Positions 28,461 to 41,700 are shown, numbered from the stretch's first letter. The stretch is 64,000 nucleotides of DNA from G963663495 sp963663495 (GCA_963663495.1 OY760427.1:4650001-4714000), one strand, 5' to 3'. Made by a program: numbers and translations. The notes: generated by a model from the sequence alone, not told the origin.

Positions 28461-28489
<29 letters not shown>
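27791..28489 (+). CDS. CDP-alcohol phosphatidyltransferase family protein
   Basis: 232 residues with about five hydrophobic segments. The family signature D-G-x2-A-R-x8-G-x3-D-x3-D is complete: TDWLDGKIARWSK, then WGKVLDPLCDKVA. Enzymes of this family (PgsA phosphatidylglycerophosphate synthase, cardiolipin synthase and others) transfer a phosphatidyl group from CDP-diacylglycerol to an alcohol in the inner membrane. PgsA is the most likely of these by context and length, but the acceptor cannot be read from the sequence. The hydrophilic C-terminal tail of about 45 residues is unusual and overlaps the ftsY start by 29 bases, indicating a translationally linked pair. Confidence 0.88.
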
Positions 28490-29414
<925 letters not shown>

Positions 29415-29490
29415 CCTAACTGAAGCCCGCACGGTCTGCTGCGTAGGCTTTAAGATTTAAGCGGCATCGTGCGGGAACGGCACAACGTGA

Positions 29491-29640
29491 TTGTTGCTCA
29501 AGTACAGCCTCCGTGTAACGCCTGATAGGATCATTATTGGGGAGGTTCGCTATGGTGCTGCAAGGGATTTGCTTGATGCTTGCATCATTGGTCACCCTGG
29601 CGGGTGCGGTACCGTACACGGTGAGGACTGCGATGCACCT
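29491..29640 (+). pseudogene. VirB11/TrbB-type ATPase fragment
   Basis: A scrap of about 50 residues with no proper start: KYSLRVTPDRIIIGEVRYGA, then ARDLLDACIIGHPGGCGTVH. This is the Walker B/His-box region of conjugative secretion ATPases, whose consensus reads RPDRIIVGEVRG...LLxAxNTGHPGxxxTxH. Walker A and the rest are absent. It shows that a conjugative or integrative element once lay next to ftsY. Confidence 0.65.
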
Positions 29641-29804
29641 GTTCCACTCAGCGGCATCCCGACTTACGTTGAGCTTCTAGCCATGTGACGGCATCGAATG
29701 CGAAGGAACAGGCCCATGCTGGTGTAGGTACTGCGCCTCAGCAGTTGCACAATGGCATCATCCATTTAATTATCTCACTGAACTACAACCAACCGTGAAA
29801 ACCC

Positions 29805-30050
29805 ATGGCAGCAATATTGTGGACAGCGATAGCCTCCGTTGTGGCCATCTTGGGAGGCATCGTGGCAATATTCTTGCCGATAATACGCAGCCAAACTGCT
29901 TCTACAGAAACAATTCGATCTGATGTAAAGGACCTGCGCAGCGATGTTCGTACACTCCAAAACCATATTTACGATTTGAATGGGAAAGTCAACAGAGTTA
30001 TAGGCTACATTGAGAGTATTGATAGTCCATCCGTTGGTCAAACGTATTAA
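29805..30050 (+). CDS. small membrane protein with coiled coil, unknown function
   Basis: 81 residues: one N-terminal membrane segment (AAILWTAIASVVAILGGIVA and IFLPII), then a heptad-like coiled coil (ETIRSDVKDLRSDVRTLQNH, IYDLNGKVNRVIGYIES). I do not recognise the family; the layout resembles small holin-like or scaffold proteins near mobile elements. After its stop, another frame stays open for about 39 codons (HKDEALEQIGVEPAGNLVKL and on to a TAA at 30157), so the original gene may have been longer and frameshifted. Confidence 0.5.
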   Translation: MAAILWTAIASVVAILGGIVAIFLPIIRSQTASTETIRSDVKDLRSDVRTLQNHIYDLNGKVNRVIGYIESIDSPSVGQTY

Positions 30051-30559
30051 GCATAAGGACGAAGCTTTAGAACAAATCGGTGTTGAGCCTGCAGGCAATC
30101 TGGTCAAATTGCCTCCTGTGTCGGTGATCTTGGCGTCGCTCCCTGACGTTATGAAATAATTTTAGGGAATTATATACGTGAGTGACCAACTGTACACAGT
30201 GAGGCACTAGTATCAATTTCACGGGTCATAGGGGTCGGTAACCCGAACGCCCCTCGCCGTGCAGAAGTCCCAATCCCGGAGGCCAGTATGTTTGCAGCCG
30301 CATTCAGGTCTGCATGATCCGCATGTCCACAGAACATACACGTGAATTTGCTCCGTGTCTTACGGTTACTCGCTTCTGTGTGCCCACACACAGAACACCG
30401 TTGACTGGTATAGGCAGCGGTAACCTTTATCACCTTGCGGCACTTATAGCCCAGCATCTGATCCAGCTGGCCCCAACCTGTTCGCAGTATCCCACGGTTG
30501 AGGCCAGTCTTCTGTTTGACGTTTGTGCCAAAGCTCTCCATCGTCCCCTTAGCTGAACG

Positions 30560-32159
30560 AGCCTTTTGCAAAACCCCGGTGTATTCGGCGGTGGTGGCGA
30601 CCAAAATGCCCAAATTTTCGGGTTTTTCGACATTTCGCCGGGAGCATTGGCATGTGTTGCCTTTGGATCCAGATGTTTAGGCAGTCCATAGGCGATGAAG
30701 GCTTCCCGGGGGGATGAATTCGGGGCAGAATCCGTGCTTTGCGGGCACACCTATACCTGGCTCCTGCTTCGCATAAAACCCGATTAGCGCAATTTACGTC
30801 TGGATTCCTGTCTCTATTGCACCATACGCAACAGCTGATCTACCGTCAGTACCAGCACACCGAACATCAAGTGGCATGTCACCTTCTTGTGCCCACGCAC
30901 GCGGACGTTACGACCACCAAACTCATCCTTGAGCCGCCCGAAGGCTCGCTCAACTGTTGAGTGCTCCCTGTAACGAACGTCCTCAGGCAGCACCAATCCG
31001 GCTGCTCGCTGGGCCGTTTTCTCGCGGATAAGCGCCACCTTACCATTGCGTCGCGGATTATGGTCGATAATCCGCACGTGCCCCAAGCCTTTACTGTGCT
31101 CGTGAATCTGCTTCGCGTCGTATGCACTGTCCATCAGATCATACAAATTGCGTACCCGCAGTTGAGATATCGTAGCCAACGGAATCGCCGCCTGGCTATC
31201 ATGCAATGATGCAGAGGAAACAAAACCGCTGATCGGTACGCCTCCGTCGGCCACATCCATGTGCAACTTGTACCCCGTCCATTTCTGCGTATGTCCCTTC
31301 GCATTGCGCTTAACGCCTACCGTACATCGCTTCGGTAACTCCTCCAACATCTCCTCTGTCCCCATGGTACGCTGGCGCACCAGCCGCGGCAACTCCTTCG
31401 GAGGCTTTTCATCCTTGGTAGGATGCGATGATTTGCACTCTTCTGGACGCCTTTTTCTGGGGTACCGGGTCCTCTTGCGCCACTATCGCGGTCGAATCAC
31501 GCGATAGGTGCCCCACCAACTGCTCCGAATATCCCTCCTTTATCAGGGCCTCATGTACACGCGTCGGCAAATCCGCCTCTGAAAATTCCCTGAACGCACG
31601 TGAAAAGGTCGCCTCACTCGGCACATCCTCTAACCGATGCCAACCACCCAAACGCCGCAGCGTCGGTTCCGAACGCAACCGCTCCACCAACGCTCTGGTC
31701 GTATCCATATTGAACACCATCTTCGCCAGGAGCGCCCGCGCGAGGGCAGCACGGCTCTTTAACGGACGCCCTGGTATACCGTCCTGAGCACTGGGCAGAA
31801 AGTACTCAACTCGCACCATCTCCAGTACCGAGAGCAGCTTCTTATGGCGCCCCTCCAAGGGGCCAATCGTTTCCTCCACCCAGGGGAAAAGCTCCCGTTG
31901 GCAGTTGATCCAGAAACCGCTTAACTTAGAGTTGGGAGACATGAGAACCTTCGTTTTTTCGAGTTTAGTTTCTCCTCCAGAGATACCTGACACGGAGGTT
32001 CCAGTCCCTCAAGTGTGCTTGCTAGCACACATTTTCATGGCCTGTAGAATCCTCCATCTGCACCCGCCGAGCAGTCAAATCTACCTGACCAGCCCCCTAT
32101 CTTAGGGAATCGCATCTTCAGACAAAAACACCCCGATTCAAGGGTTTTGCAAAAGGCTC
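30560..32159 (-). mobile_element. IS5-like element copy 2, complete, inside tnpB copy C
   Basis: 1600 bp. Terminal inverted repeats are AGCCTTTTGCAAAACCCC at 30560 and GGGTTTTGCAAAAGGCTC ending at 32159. The target duplication is GAACG (30555-30559 and 32160-32164); excision restores the tnpB frame seen in copy A. One transposase gene with a frameshift is carried. Confidence 0.85.
30814..31993 (-). pseudogene. IS5-like transposase (DUF772 + DDE_Tnp_1), frameshifted
   Basis: The first frame (31993-31409) has the DUF772 domain: CQRELFPWVEETIGPLEGRH, RALLAKMVFNMDTTRALVER, LGGWHRLEDVPSEATFSRAF and LVGHLSRDSTAIVAQEDP (first Asp of the DDE core, SRDST). The second frame (from 31392) has KWTGYKLHMDVADGGVPISG, DLMDSAYDAKQIHEHSKGLG and TVERAFGRLKDEFGGRN. 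The break lies at about 31450, in CCCCAGAAAAAGGCG, where copy 1 reads an uninterrupted PRNKELERPEE. I read this as a deletion rather than programmed frameshifting, because copy 1 is in frame there. Confidence 0.85.
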
Positions 32160-32764
32160 GAACGTGTCATCGCTTTGATCTTTAGGTCCTCCAGTATCAC
32201 CGTCGAGGAGCAATTGGCAATACTGCGACTTACCTGGTGGTTCGCATTCTTGAGGATGGTAGCATGCTTGCGCTGTATGCGGGCGATTCTATGCTTCCGC
32301 CTGTTACGACGGTTGGAGCCTTTCTTCTGTCTCGCCAGTCTTCGCTGATGCCGCTTCAACTTGGCATCAAGACGCTTCGTATCCGGTTGTCTGATAATGC
32401 TTGTATCGCCCTCTGTGGAGACCATAGCGACCTGCCCGCAATTACGGTCAATGCCTACAGCACCGCCGGTATCCTCTATTACAGGTGCCTCCATCTTGTA
32501 GCAGATGACAGCATACCCTTTGCCGGCGTTCTTCTTTACCGTGGCTTTGACGGGTATACCATCAGGGTACGGGTTGCCTCCCCGCCTGCGGAGCGCCGTA
32601 TATCCCACTTTCGGGATATACAGCTTGCCATCCCGAACCCTTACGTTATCCGGGATCGTGAACGAAGGCGTACTACCACGTCTGGAATGGAATCTCGGTC
32701 TTCTCTTACCCTCCTTGAAGAATGCCTTCCATGCATCCGCTTGATATTTCAATGTGTATCTAAA

Positions 32765-34687
32765 CTAGTGTCTGACAGAAAAAGATATGAGGGTTGGAAA
32801 ATTGCGTAACAAGGCCGGTGAATACGCGTTCTATCCTTCTGTAAATGTTAGGGTTGAAGATGGATATGAGACGTACCGAATCTTGTACATTGCCGGGTAT
32901 TCAGGCACCGTGTCTCTACGAATGTTTGGCCAAATCCTTCTGTTTCAGACGTTTTCAATGGCATAAGGCCCCTTTGGGCCGATTATGCATGCGATGATAC
33001 CATGCGGATTCTAGAGGATACACAGTTTAAGCTCGGGCAGGTCCCCATTGAAGAGATGACCTTCCACCCCAAAGACCGGGACGATATACCGGCAGCGCTA
33101 AAAGGACTGCAGCACCTGTATTGCGACCCAACGGCTCGGCAGAAGATCTTTGAGATCCTGGAGAAGCAGTTGCTTCCAGATACTGATTTGCAGCGTGGTC
33201 GTCCGGGGATGCCGCTTTGGCGCATCTTTGTTGGGGGTATTGAAGCAGACCCTCAACTGCGACTTTGATCGTTTGAGGAACCTGGCCGCCAGTCATAAAG
33301 AGGTGCGCCAGATGCTGGGGCATACGGATTACTACGACGAGCCCGTCTATAAGCTGCAGACCGTTATTGATAACGTAAGCCTGCTTACAGAGGACATCCT
33401 GAAGGAGATCAACGATGTGGTGGTGGCTTGCGGTCACCGATTGGTATAACCGCAGTCAGAGGAGCCGCTTCGTTGCCGGGTTGATTCGTCGGTGGCCAAA
33501 GCGAATGTGGAGTGACCTACGGATGTTCGTTTGTTGTGGGATTCGATGCGGTGTCTGATTCGCACGTTGCATCGCGCATGTGAGGAACACGGCCTTAAGG
33601 GCTGGCGCAAGGCTGTGTACTGGATTCATGCATTGAAGCAGGCCTTCAATCGGGTGCGTACGCACCGTCAGTGGCGTGATGATAAGCAGGTGGGAAAGTA
33701 TGTCAAAACGTGTCGTTTTCTGATTGCCCGTGCGGAGAGGAGTGTCCGTGAGTTGGAGGAGAAGGACGTGGAGCATGGGGAGGTGTTGCGGTACTTGGCA
33801 GATGCACAAAGGCAGATAGATCAAGTAGATAGGCGTTTGTTGAAGGGGGAGGTGATTCCGCATGATGAGAAGGTATTTTCGATACATGAGCCGCATACTC
33901 GTTGGAACAACAAGGGGAAGGCGGGGGTGATTGCGGAGTTGGGCCTGCCGGTATGCGTGCTGGAGGATCAGCACTAGTTGATATTGTGGCATCAGATACT
34001 GCACGAAGGGGTGGATTCGGATATGATTGTGGGGTTTATGAAGAAAGCGAAGGAGCGGTATCCGGCGATCACATCGTGCAGCATGGATAAGGGGTACTCA
34101 TCGGTACAGAACCGCAAAGCGCTGGAGCAGGTGTTGGACACGGTGATCATGCCGAAGAGGGGTAAGTTGAGCAAAGCGGACAAGGAGACGGAATCCGATC
34201 CGAAGTTTGTGGAGGGGCGTCGACAGCATCCGACGGTGGAGTCGGCGATCAACAATTTGAATCATCGGGGTCTGGGTTTGATACGGACCCGTGGCAAGGA
34301 AGGCTTTGTACGGACGGTGGCGCTGGTAGTGGTAGCGGCGAATGTGCACCGTATCGGGCAGATAGTGAAGCGGAGCGAGGAGCGACGAAGGCGGTGCGAG
34401 CAGGCCCGCAAGCGCGCGGCGTAGGTACTCGCGCGAGCGTCTTCAGCACAAAATCAAGGTAGCCTGCAAGGGCGAGAGGCCAACGTATGTTCATGCATCG
34501 CTGATGGACGACAAGAACATGTCTGATCAACGTCAAAACCCCAGGATTGCCGGCGTGAGCGGACAAAGTCGGCACCGTTAACGTCGAAAAATCCTTGCTG
34601 ACTTGTCATTCCAATCCCCAATTCGAATTCCAGCCCCCACTCAGCCAAGAGTCGCGCGCAAGACCATACTTTTCTGGCAAACACTAT
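32765..34687 (+). mobile_element. ISNCY-family element inside tnpB copy C
   Basis: About 1.92 kb. The ends show imperfect inverted similarity: GTGTCTGACAGAAAA near 32769 against GTGTTTGCCAGAAAA on the minus strand at 34687. TATCTAA is present at both borders with tnpB (left up to 32764, right from 34688), which suggests a short target duplication, although the exact left edge is uncertain by about 4 bases. Confidence 0.7.
33002..34424 (+). pseudogene. ISNCY-family transposase, multiply broken
   Basis: The order of segments is normal but spread over frames. MRILEDTQFKLGQVPIEEMT and GRPGMPLWRI come first, then a frameshift near 33240, then LLGVLKQTLNCDFDRLRNLA, HKEVRQMLGH and LQTVIDNVSLLTEDILKEIN. 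A second break follows near 33450 with RVDSSVAKANVE and a TGA before PTDVRLLWDSMRC. The frame then runs through GLPVCVLEDQH to TAG at 33975-33977 and on through HPTVESAINNLNHRGLGLIR to the end. These match the ISDol1/ISNCY type of transposase. At least four lesions mean that it is inactive. Confidence 0.8.
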
Positions 34688-35040
34688 CTAACGACACCAA
34701 AGGAGTATTCAGGTAGCCACTCGACCGTGCGGCGCAGCGCCGTGAACTGCTTCCCCAGCGAGAAGAAGCTTATCGAGGGCGGCTTCTCTCCAGCCTCTTT
34801 CGCTTTCTTGTACGCCTCGCTCTGCTCTGCGAGGATGGCATTCCACACAAACCTACACGCACCCGCTAATCCAGCAAGGTGCTTGGCGTTTAGCCTAGCG
34901 CACCACACTCAATTCATCGCACGATTTGCATGCGCTGCAGAAACATACCGTGTGCTGCCAACGACTTCTTCATAATGTCGGGAGCTTGTTGTGGCCAATG
35001 ATCAAGCCTTACCCGGATATCCTCTTTACTTTAGCATCCC

Positions 35041-35655
35041 GTCGGGTAGCCCGGGGGAATTTCACCCCCAGGCCCCCACAGAACCGTACGTGAGACTCTC
35101 GCCTCATACGGCTCTTCCTAAGCAACCGTCGTAAAACGGTCTTATGTGTCCCATCAAAGTCCTCCCCTCTCAGGTTGCTCCAATGTCCCACACCGCTTAG
35201 GGCAGCCCCTTCGCTCCAGACCCATTACAAGCCCTTCCACACTACTACGGACTGCTCCGCCCCTGTGCCCCGCATCGGTACTCAATCGCTCACGGGGTCT
35301 CCGCTTGCGAGTCTCCCTTAACAGCAGGACGATAGGTTCCCAAGTTCCATGTAAAGGCCTGAATCCACGGTCTTGCCACCTGCATGCCGGATGCCACTTG
35401 GCCAATAGACAGGCTCCCGCCAAGCTTGTCCCAGCAGACCAGAGATCCCGCTGGTTTAGACATCGTCTAACAATTTTCGACACTTCAGCAGTGGTTCATT
35501 TGCATTCAACTCCGTGGCTCGTACCTGACAAAGTCATACCTCTGCCTTTTCCGGTCTCGCTCACCACCCTGTCTCTTAAACAACGCAGCAGCCAGCGGTT
35601 TAGAGCCTCCGCCTGTACAGCGGCTCTGGAGGGCCTACCTCCATCCTTTACATAG
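35041..35655 (-). ncRNA. group II intron remnant (ORF-less, domains I-part to VI)
   Basis: On the minus strand the intron domain V is clear at 35114-35081, beginning GAGCCGTATGAGGCGAGAGT with the complementary arm CACGTACGGTTC. It is followed by a GC-rich domain VI-like stem (GGGGGTGAAATTCCCCC) and a 3' end near CTACCCGAC at 35041. Upstream there are stretches typical of bacterial group II intron domain I (AACCACTGCTGAAGTGTCGA, then TCTAAACCAGCGGGATCTCT). No reverse transcriptase frame is present between them, so this is a deleted or naturally ORF-less intron that could only move in trans. The 5' end is not identified. Confidence 0.75.
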
Positions 35656-35719
35656 CATGACTACTCGAACATCAAATCATATTTGACCTCCTTTTGTCTT
35701 CTTGGCACACGCCCAGTAC

Positions 35720-38700
35720 TCACCAGCGCATGTAGCCACTCGCAGTCACGCCGTAGCTCACCGGTCGGTATGGTGCCATGTGCTCCATCGCCAAACCGCT
35801 CACGCTGAAGCCTAACCCCTTGCGCCCCTGTACTCCCGTTCCTATGCGGTAGTCCCGGCCCCTGTCGCGCAGTCCCATGCCCACATGTGGCCGCAGCACA
35901 CTGCGCCTGTAAACACGCGAGCCGTATCCCACCTCCAACTCCATCCGACGATCCGACGGATACACCTCCCACGGACGCTCCGACTGCCACAGCGTCCCCA
36001 CATGCGTACGACCCCAGGTCGGTCGCACCTGCGCTCCCAATCCCTCCAGTCCTCCATAGCGGACCGTGCCCGAATATCCCCACTCCCCGTAGCCATCCTC
36101 CTGATGTAACACCAAACGCCTTGACATTACCTCCGCATGCAACATCCCCATCCGCACCCGTAACCCTCCTCCTGCCTCCATTCCCATTCCTCTCTCCGCA
36201 TCCCCGCCACTGTGCAAGATCGCCGCCTCCACATACGGCTCCAAGATGTCCCGCAACATCACTGAGCCCTCCAAGCCGGCGCGAACACGGCTCACCCCTA
36301 TCCCGCCATCCATCCCCAGCCAGAACCCGTCCGCCTCGTACCCCAGCCGCGCACCCGCCCGGCGTACCAGCGTGCCGCCCACTCCCGCTACCATCATGCG
36401 CATTCCCGTGTCCGCTGCTTCCTCCACTACTCCCTGTCCTGCTCCTGCCAACCCCCACACACTATGCCGCATTCCCCCGTAGCGCACATACGGATACCAG
36501 CCCGTCATCTGCAGTAGCGTTCCCTCCTCCTCCAACGCCTCACTGCGCGATACCACCATCCCCATCAGCCAGCGACCTCCCGCACTGTAGTCCGCCCCCA
36601 ATGAAGCCGTCACCACATCCGCTCCCGATATCCCGCCGCTCTGCAACCTGCTGTACGCACCACGACCCCATACACTCAGCCGCTCTCCGCCTGCCTGCAT
36701 ACCACAGCCCGACAAAAGATGCGACACCCGTACCCGCTGACCGGGAAACGGCCTCGGCATACAACCCACCAATGATCCCTCCATACGCTCCGATACCGCC
36801 TCCACTATATGCACCGCCACACTCCGGCCTAATCGCGCACGGTTTCCCGTATCCTTCGATCCCAACACCACATCCTCGCGGACTGTCTCATCCCCTAACT
36901 CCACCATCAGCGCAAACGCCTCCCCGGTACCTTGCGCGCGCAGTAAGGGCACGCGTACCTCTTTTCTTGTCTCCCCAGGCCCAAACTCCAGTACCCCCTC
37001 CATGCGCTCGTAGTCCTCTCCCGCCCATGCCGTGCCGTCTACCGTACGGTAACGGCCCGTCAGCCGATCTGCCACGGGTGCCAGTAGACTCACCGCAAAC
37101 ACCGCCTCGCTCTGCGACACCGCAATGGCTCGCACCTGCACACCCAGCGCTGTCTCATCATCCACGATTGTGCCCGTTGCCATCGCCTGCCCGATTTGCG
37201 CATTGGTCGGACTTAACAGCGTCACCTCTATCGTTTCGTTTCCTTCCTGCAAGTCGTCATCTATCAAAGGTATCCTTACTTGCGCCTCCGTACTTCCGGT
37301 CTCAAATACCACCAGCCCCTCCGTCGCCTCGTAGTCCACATCCGATGTTGCCGTGCCTCCTGTCACCGCAAACTGCACCGATACCACCTTGGTACTACCA
37401 TAATTCAGCCGCACCGCCATCGTCAGCTCATCCGAACTCTCTGCCCCTGTACCGTCATAGATGCTGACCTCTATAGGATCATCCTTTATCGTCACATCCC
37501 CCTCCGCATCCAACAGCATGGCATGCTCCGGAGCGCTCAGCCTTACTACTAATACCTCGTCTTCCTCCACCACATCATCACGCGCCACTGGTACCCATAT
37601 ATGCCTCATCGTCTCCCTCGGAGCAAACACCAGCGTGCCCATCGCGCGTGTGTAGTCCGCCCCCGCTTTTGCCGTACCGTCCTGCGTGGCATATGCAACC
37701 CCTACACGTACCGCGCTCATACCATTTAGCGACACTGCAAGCTGCGCACTCCCTCCATCCTCTGATACCGTCACATCGCCTATGGATAGGCCCGGCAAAC
37801 GATCATCGTCCAGTATCGTCACTGTGGTCTGGCCGCCGCCATCAAGTTGCACCAGAAACGCCTCCCTGCCCTCGTGCAGTGCGTCGTCTTCGGTTGGAAC
37901 TTGTATTACCGCTCCCATCTCACCATGCTCAATCGTCACCGACCCGGCGCTCACCGCCTCGTAGTCCTCTCCCGCTGTCGCCGTCACATCACTTGTACTG
38001 TACAAGACCCTGATAGGAGTCGCGCTGGCGTTACTTAGACTGACGTAGACATTTGCTATACCCCTTTCCCGCACATATACCGCAGGCACAATACTGACGG
38101 TCGGCGCAGCATCGTTGTCCGTGATCGTGGCACGGCCCGTCGCGTTACCCAGCTCCGCTCCCTGCGCGTCCGTCAGTTCCAGCGTAAAAGTCTCCTCTTC
38201 CTCGTGCAATGCGTCATCAATAATCGGTACATCTATCCACTTATCCAGGTTACCGCCTGTCTCAAAGGTGAGCATGTTTGTTACCGGCACCAGATAGTCA
38301 AGCCCGGCATGGGCCGACTCATCGTGCGTTGTGTAACGCACCGCGACTGCCGTTTCACTCTGCCTGTTAAGCCTCACCTTGAATCGCGCCGGCCCTGCAC
38401 CTTCAGACACCTGGACCGACGAAGGTTCTATATCAATGCTGTGTGGTGCATCAGCATCTGTAACCTTCACCTTTACAGCTCCTGACTTTCCTCCGTAGCC
38501 ACCACCGCTCGCCGACAACTGTACCAATCCAGCTTCGTCACTACCATCCGCATCGTCCAGTGCTGTCACCATGACCGTCTGGTCCGTATCCCAGTCCGCA
38601 GGCGTGAAAGTCAAGCCAAGAGGAACGACCGATACCTTGCCATCCAGGGCGAACTCTTGACTGAGGGTTACGGTGACCTGGCCCGAAGGTGGAGTCGCAA

Positions 38701-41700
38701 GCGATACCGTAAAGGTCTTGCCTGCTGCTCCCTCGTCCAGCGACAATGCCTGCGGCCTTACTACCAGCCCCGCCTCGTCGTCGTCCAGCACCATCACCGT
38801 TAATTCCTCCTCCACACCATCGTAATCTGAGCCCGACGCCCGGTGCACAAGCGTAGCATCGTCATTGTCCTGATCGTCGTCCTCATGCGCCAGCACCGTT
38901 ACCGCCTGCGGGGTATACCAATCATCGGCCGTGAACGTCAGCGACGCATCACTGACCGTAACCTCGGGATTATCACTCGCGATTGTCACGATTACCGTGC
39001 CCGATGGCTGCGCCACTAGCCGCACTGTATAAGACTCTGCGTCCAATTCAACAATCTCAAGCTCTGTAGCGGATAGCACAATCTCTGCTACGTCGTTGTC
39101 CTGTACGGCAACGACAACCTTTTCTGTCTCGCCGGTATACACACCCCCGGATGCTGTAAGGGTAAGCTGTACACTTGCGTCCATCACATCGTCGTCCTCT
39201 TCCGCATGGACTGTCACCGTAACAGGCGTGCTCCAGTCCTCCGATATAAACCGCAGCATCGTCCGGCCTACCCTTAATCCTGTTCCCGCATCGCCCGTGA
39301 TCCGAACATCCACCGCCTGCGTGGGCTCCGCGAGTAACTGTACCGTAAAATGCTCTTCCGCCCCCTCTGTCACCGAAAGGTAAGTGGGCGATACCACCAA
39401 CCCTGCCACCGGATCATCGTCCTTCACCGTCACCGTGACAGCAGGCCCTCTCACGGAATCATAGTCCCCTCCCGATGCAGTGTGCGTGAGCGTGGCACTG
39501 TCGTCGTCCGTGTCAGCGTCTTCCACCGCACGCACCGTTACCGTCTGTTCCATATCCCAATCACCAGAAGTGAATGTCAGCAGAGTAGCGACCATCGTTA
39601 CGTCGCTATTGTCGCTTTCAATAGTCACCGTAACCGTACCGGTCGGCTCTGTCTCCAGTGCTACGCGATACATGCCCGACACCCCTTCAGGCACGGTTAA
39701 GGCCATCGGCGCAATACGTAACCCCGGCGTATCGTCGTCTGTCACCATCACAGGCAAATCCTTGCTAACCGATCTGTAGTCCCCACCAGAAGCCGCGTGG
39801 GTTAGTACCATCCGCTCGTCGGACGCATCGTCATCGTGGGGCGCCATCACCATCACCGTCTGTTCTGTATCCCAAGTTGCGCCCGTAAAGGTCAGGCTCA
39901 CGGGACTGATAGTTACGCCCGTACCCGTGATAGAAACCGTTACTGCTTCCGTCGGCTGCGCGACAAGCCTCACCGTGTAATCACGCGAACTCCCCTCTTG
40001 AATCGTCAGGCTTGCCTTGCTCAACACCAAGCCCGGTGTGTCGTCGTCTGTTACATCCACCGACACTCTCCCATTTATGCCATCATACCCGCCTCCACTT
40101 GCCGCAAGTCCTAAAGTCCCGGCTTCGTCGCCTGCATCCCTATCGTCTTGGGCCATTACGGTTACTGATTGATCGGTGCTCCAATTGGAAGATGCGAAGA
40201 TCAAGTGTGGCACGGACAACGACACCTCTCCATCCAGCTCCGATGAAACACTCACCGCCACCTTCACATCTTCCCCCACTGGAGGAGATGAGCCCAGCTT
40301 TACAATAAAATCCTTTCCGGAACCCCCTTCCACCAAGCTCACCGTCAACGGAGCCACTACCAATTGCACTGTGTCATCGTCATCAACGGTGACCGATACA
40401 TCACCCGTCTGGCCATTATACCCGCCTCCGTTTGCCGACAGATCCAATGTTCCTGCTTCGTCGTCTGCATCCCCATCGTCGTCTGCCATCACGGTTACAG
40501 ATTGATCGGTGCTCCAATTGGAAGATGTGAAGATCAAGTGTGGCACGGTCAACGATACCTTTCCGGCCAGTTCTGGTGGAATGCTCACCGCCACCGTCAC
40601 GTCATTCCCCACAGGAGCCGAACCCAATCTGACCGTAAACCCCTTTCCGGAACCCCCTTCCACCAAGCTCACCGTCAACGGAGCCACTACCAATTGCACT
40701 GTGTCATCGTCATCAACGGTGACCGATACATCACCCGTCTGGCCATTATACCCGCCTCCGCTTGCCGACAGATCCAATGTCCCTGCTTCGTTGTCCGCAT
40801 CCCCATCGTTCTCAGCCGTTACTGTTACCGATTGATCAGTGCTCCAATTGGAAGATGTGAAGGTCAAGTGTGGCACGGTTAACGATACCTTTCCGGCCAG
40901 TTCTGGTGGAATGCTCACCGCCACCGTCACGTCATTCCCCACAGGAGCCGAACCCAATCTGACCGTAAACCCCTTTCCCGAACCCCCTTCCACCAAGCTT
41001 AACGTTGTCGGAGTCACTACCAATTGCGCTGTGTCATCGTCATCAACGGTGACCGATACATCACCCGTCTGGCCATTATACCCGCCTCCGCTTGCCGACA
41101 GATCCAATGTCCCTGCTTCGTTGTCCGCATCCCCATCGTTCTCAGCCGTTAGTGTTACCGATTGATCAGTGCTCCAATTGGAAGATGTGAAGGTCAAGTG
41201 TGGCACGGTCAACGATACCTTTCCGGCCAGTTCTGGTGGAATGCTCACCGCCACCGTCACGTCATTCCCCACAGGAGCCGAACCCAATCTGACCGTAAAC
41301 CCCTTTCCCGAACCCCCTTCCACCAAGCTTAACGTTGTCGGAGTCACTACCAATTGCGCTGTGTCATCGTCATCAACGGTGACCGATACACGACTAAAGC
41401 TACCATTATATTCGTGTCCAAATGACTGCAATAATATATATCCGTCTTCGTCCTCTGCATCCCCATCGTCCTTCGCCTTCACCTCTACCTGTTGGTCTAC
41501 GCTCCAGTCTGAAGATGTGAACGTCAAGCTAGACTTGGACAATGACACTTTCGCAACCATCCCACTTCGAACATGAATATTCATATCCACCCTGACATGT
41601 CCCCGTGCAGGAGGCGTGGCGAGTTTCACTTTGACGACCTTGCCCGAATCTCCTTCCTCCAAGTATAGTAATCTGGGAGCCACTACCAATCCCGCACTCT

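Larger units (their letters stand above)
30165..34890 (-). mobile_element. IS605-type element copy C, split by two later insertions
   Basis: The right end (GGGAATTATATACGTGAGTG) is at 30165. The tnpB lies in three pieces: 34890-34688, 32764-32160 and 30559-30170. They are separated by an ISNCY element and an IS5-like element. The left end is missing; similarity stops at 34890, inside tnpB codon 25 or so. Confidence 0.8.
30170..34890 (-). pseudogene. tnpB: TnpB (IS605 family), copy C, in three pieces
   Basis: Piece 1 (34890-34688) reads AKHLAGLAGACRFVWNAILA to TVEWLPEYSFGVVR. Piece 2 (32764-32160) continues with YTLKYQADAWKAFFKEGKRR through RuvC-I GIDRNCGQVA and RuvC-II VILEDLKIKAMTRS. Piece 3 (30559-30170) has SAKGTMESFGTNVKQKTGLN, the zinc ribbon (CSVCGH, CMFCGH), the RuvC-III Asp (HADHADLNAAANI) and the native end VGHSRI plus TAA. 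Each piece is free of frameshifts, so the gene was probably intact apart from its 5' end when the later elements entered. It shows what copy A looked like before decay. Confidence 0.85.

Noticed and set aside
31440..31460. Programmed frameshifting in the IS5-like transposase at CAGAAAAAGG.
   Set aside because: Copy 1 at about 17690 reads through the homologous place in one frame with different bases, so the break in copy 2 is better explained as an indel.
35887..37467. A 526-residue plus-strand ORF rich in proline and histidine.
   Set aside because: It is the antisense shadow of the C-terminal half of the Calx-beta gene and has no family features.
40371..41360. Regularly spaced repeats as a possible CRISPR array.
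   Set aside because: The unit is 330 bases, without spacers, and encodes protein modules in one frame. No short-repeat array is present anywhere in the window.
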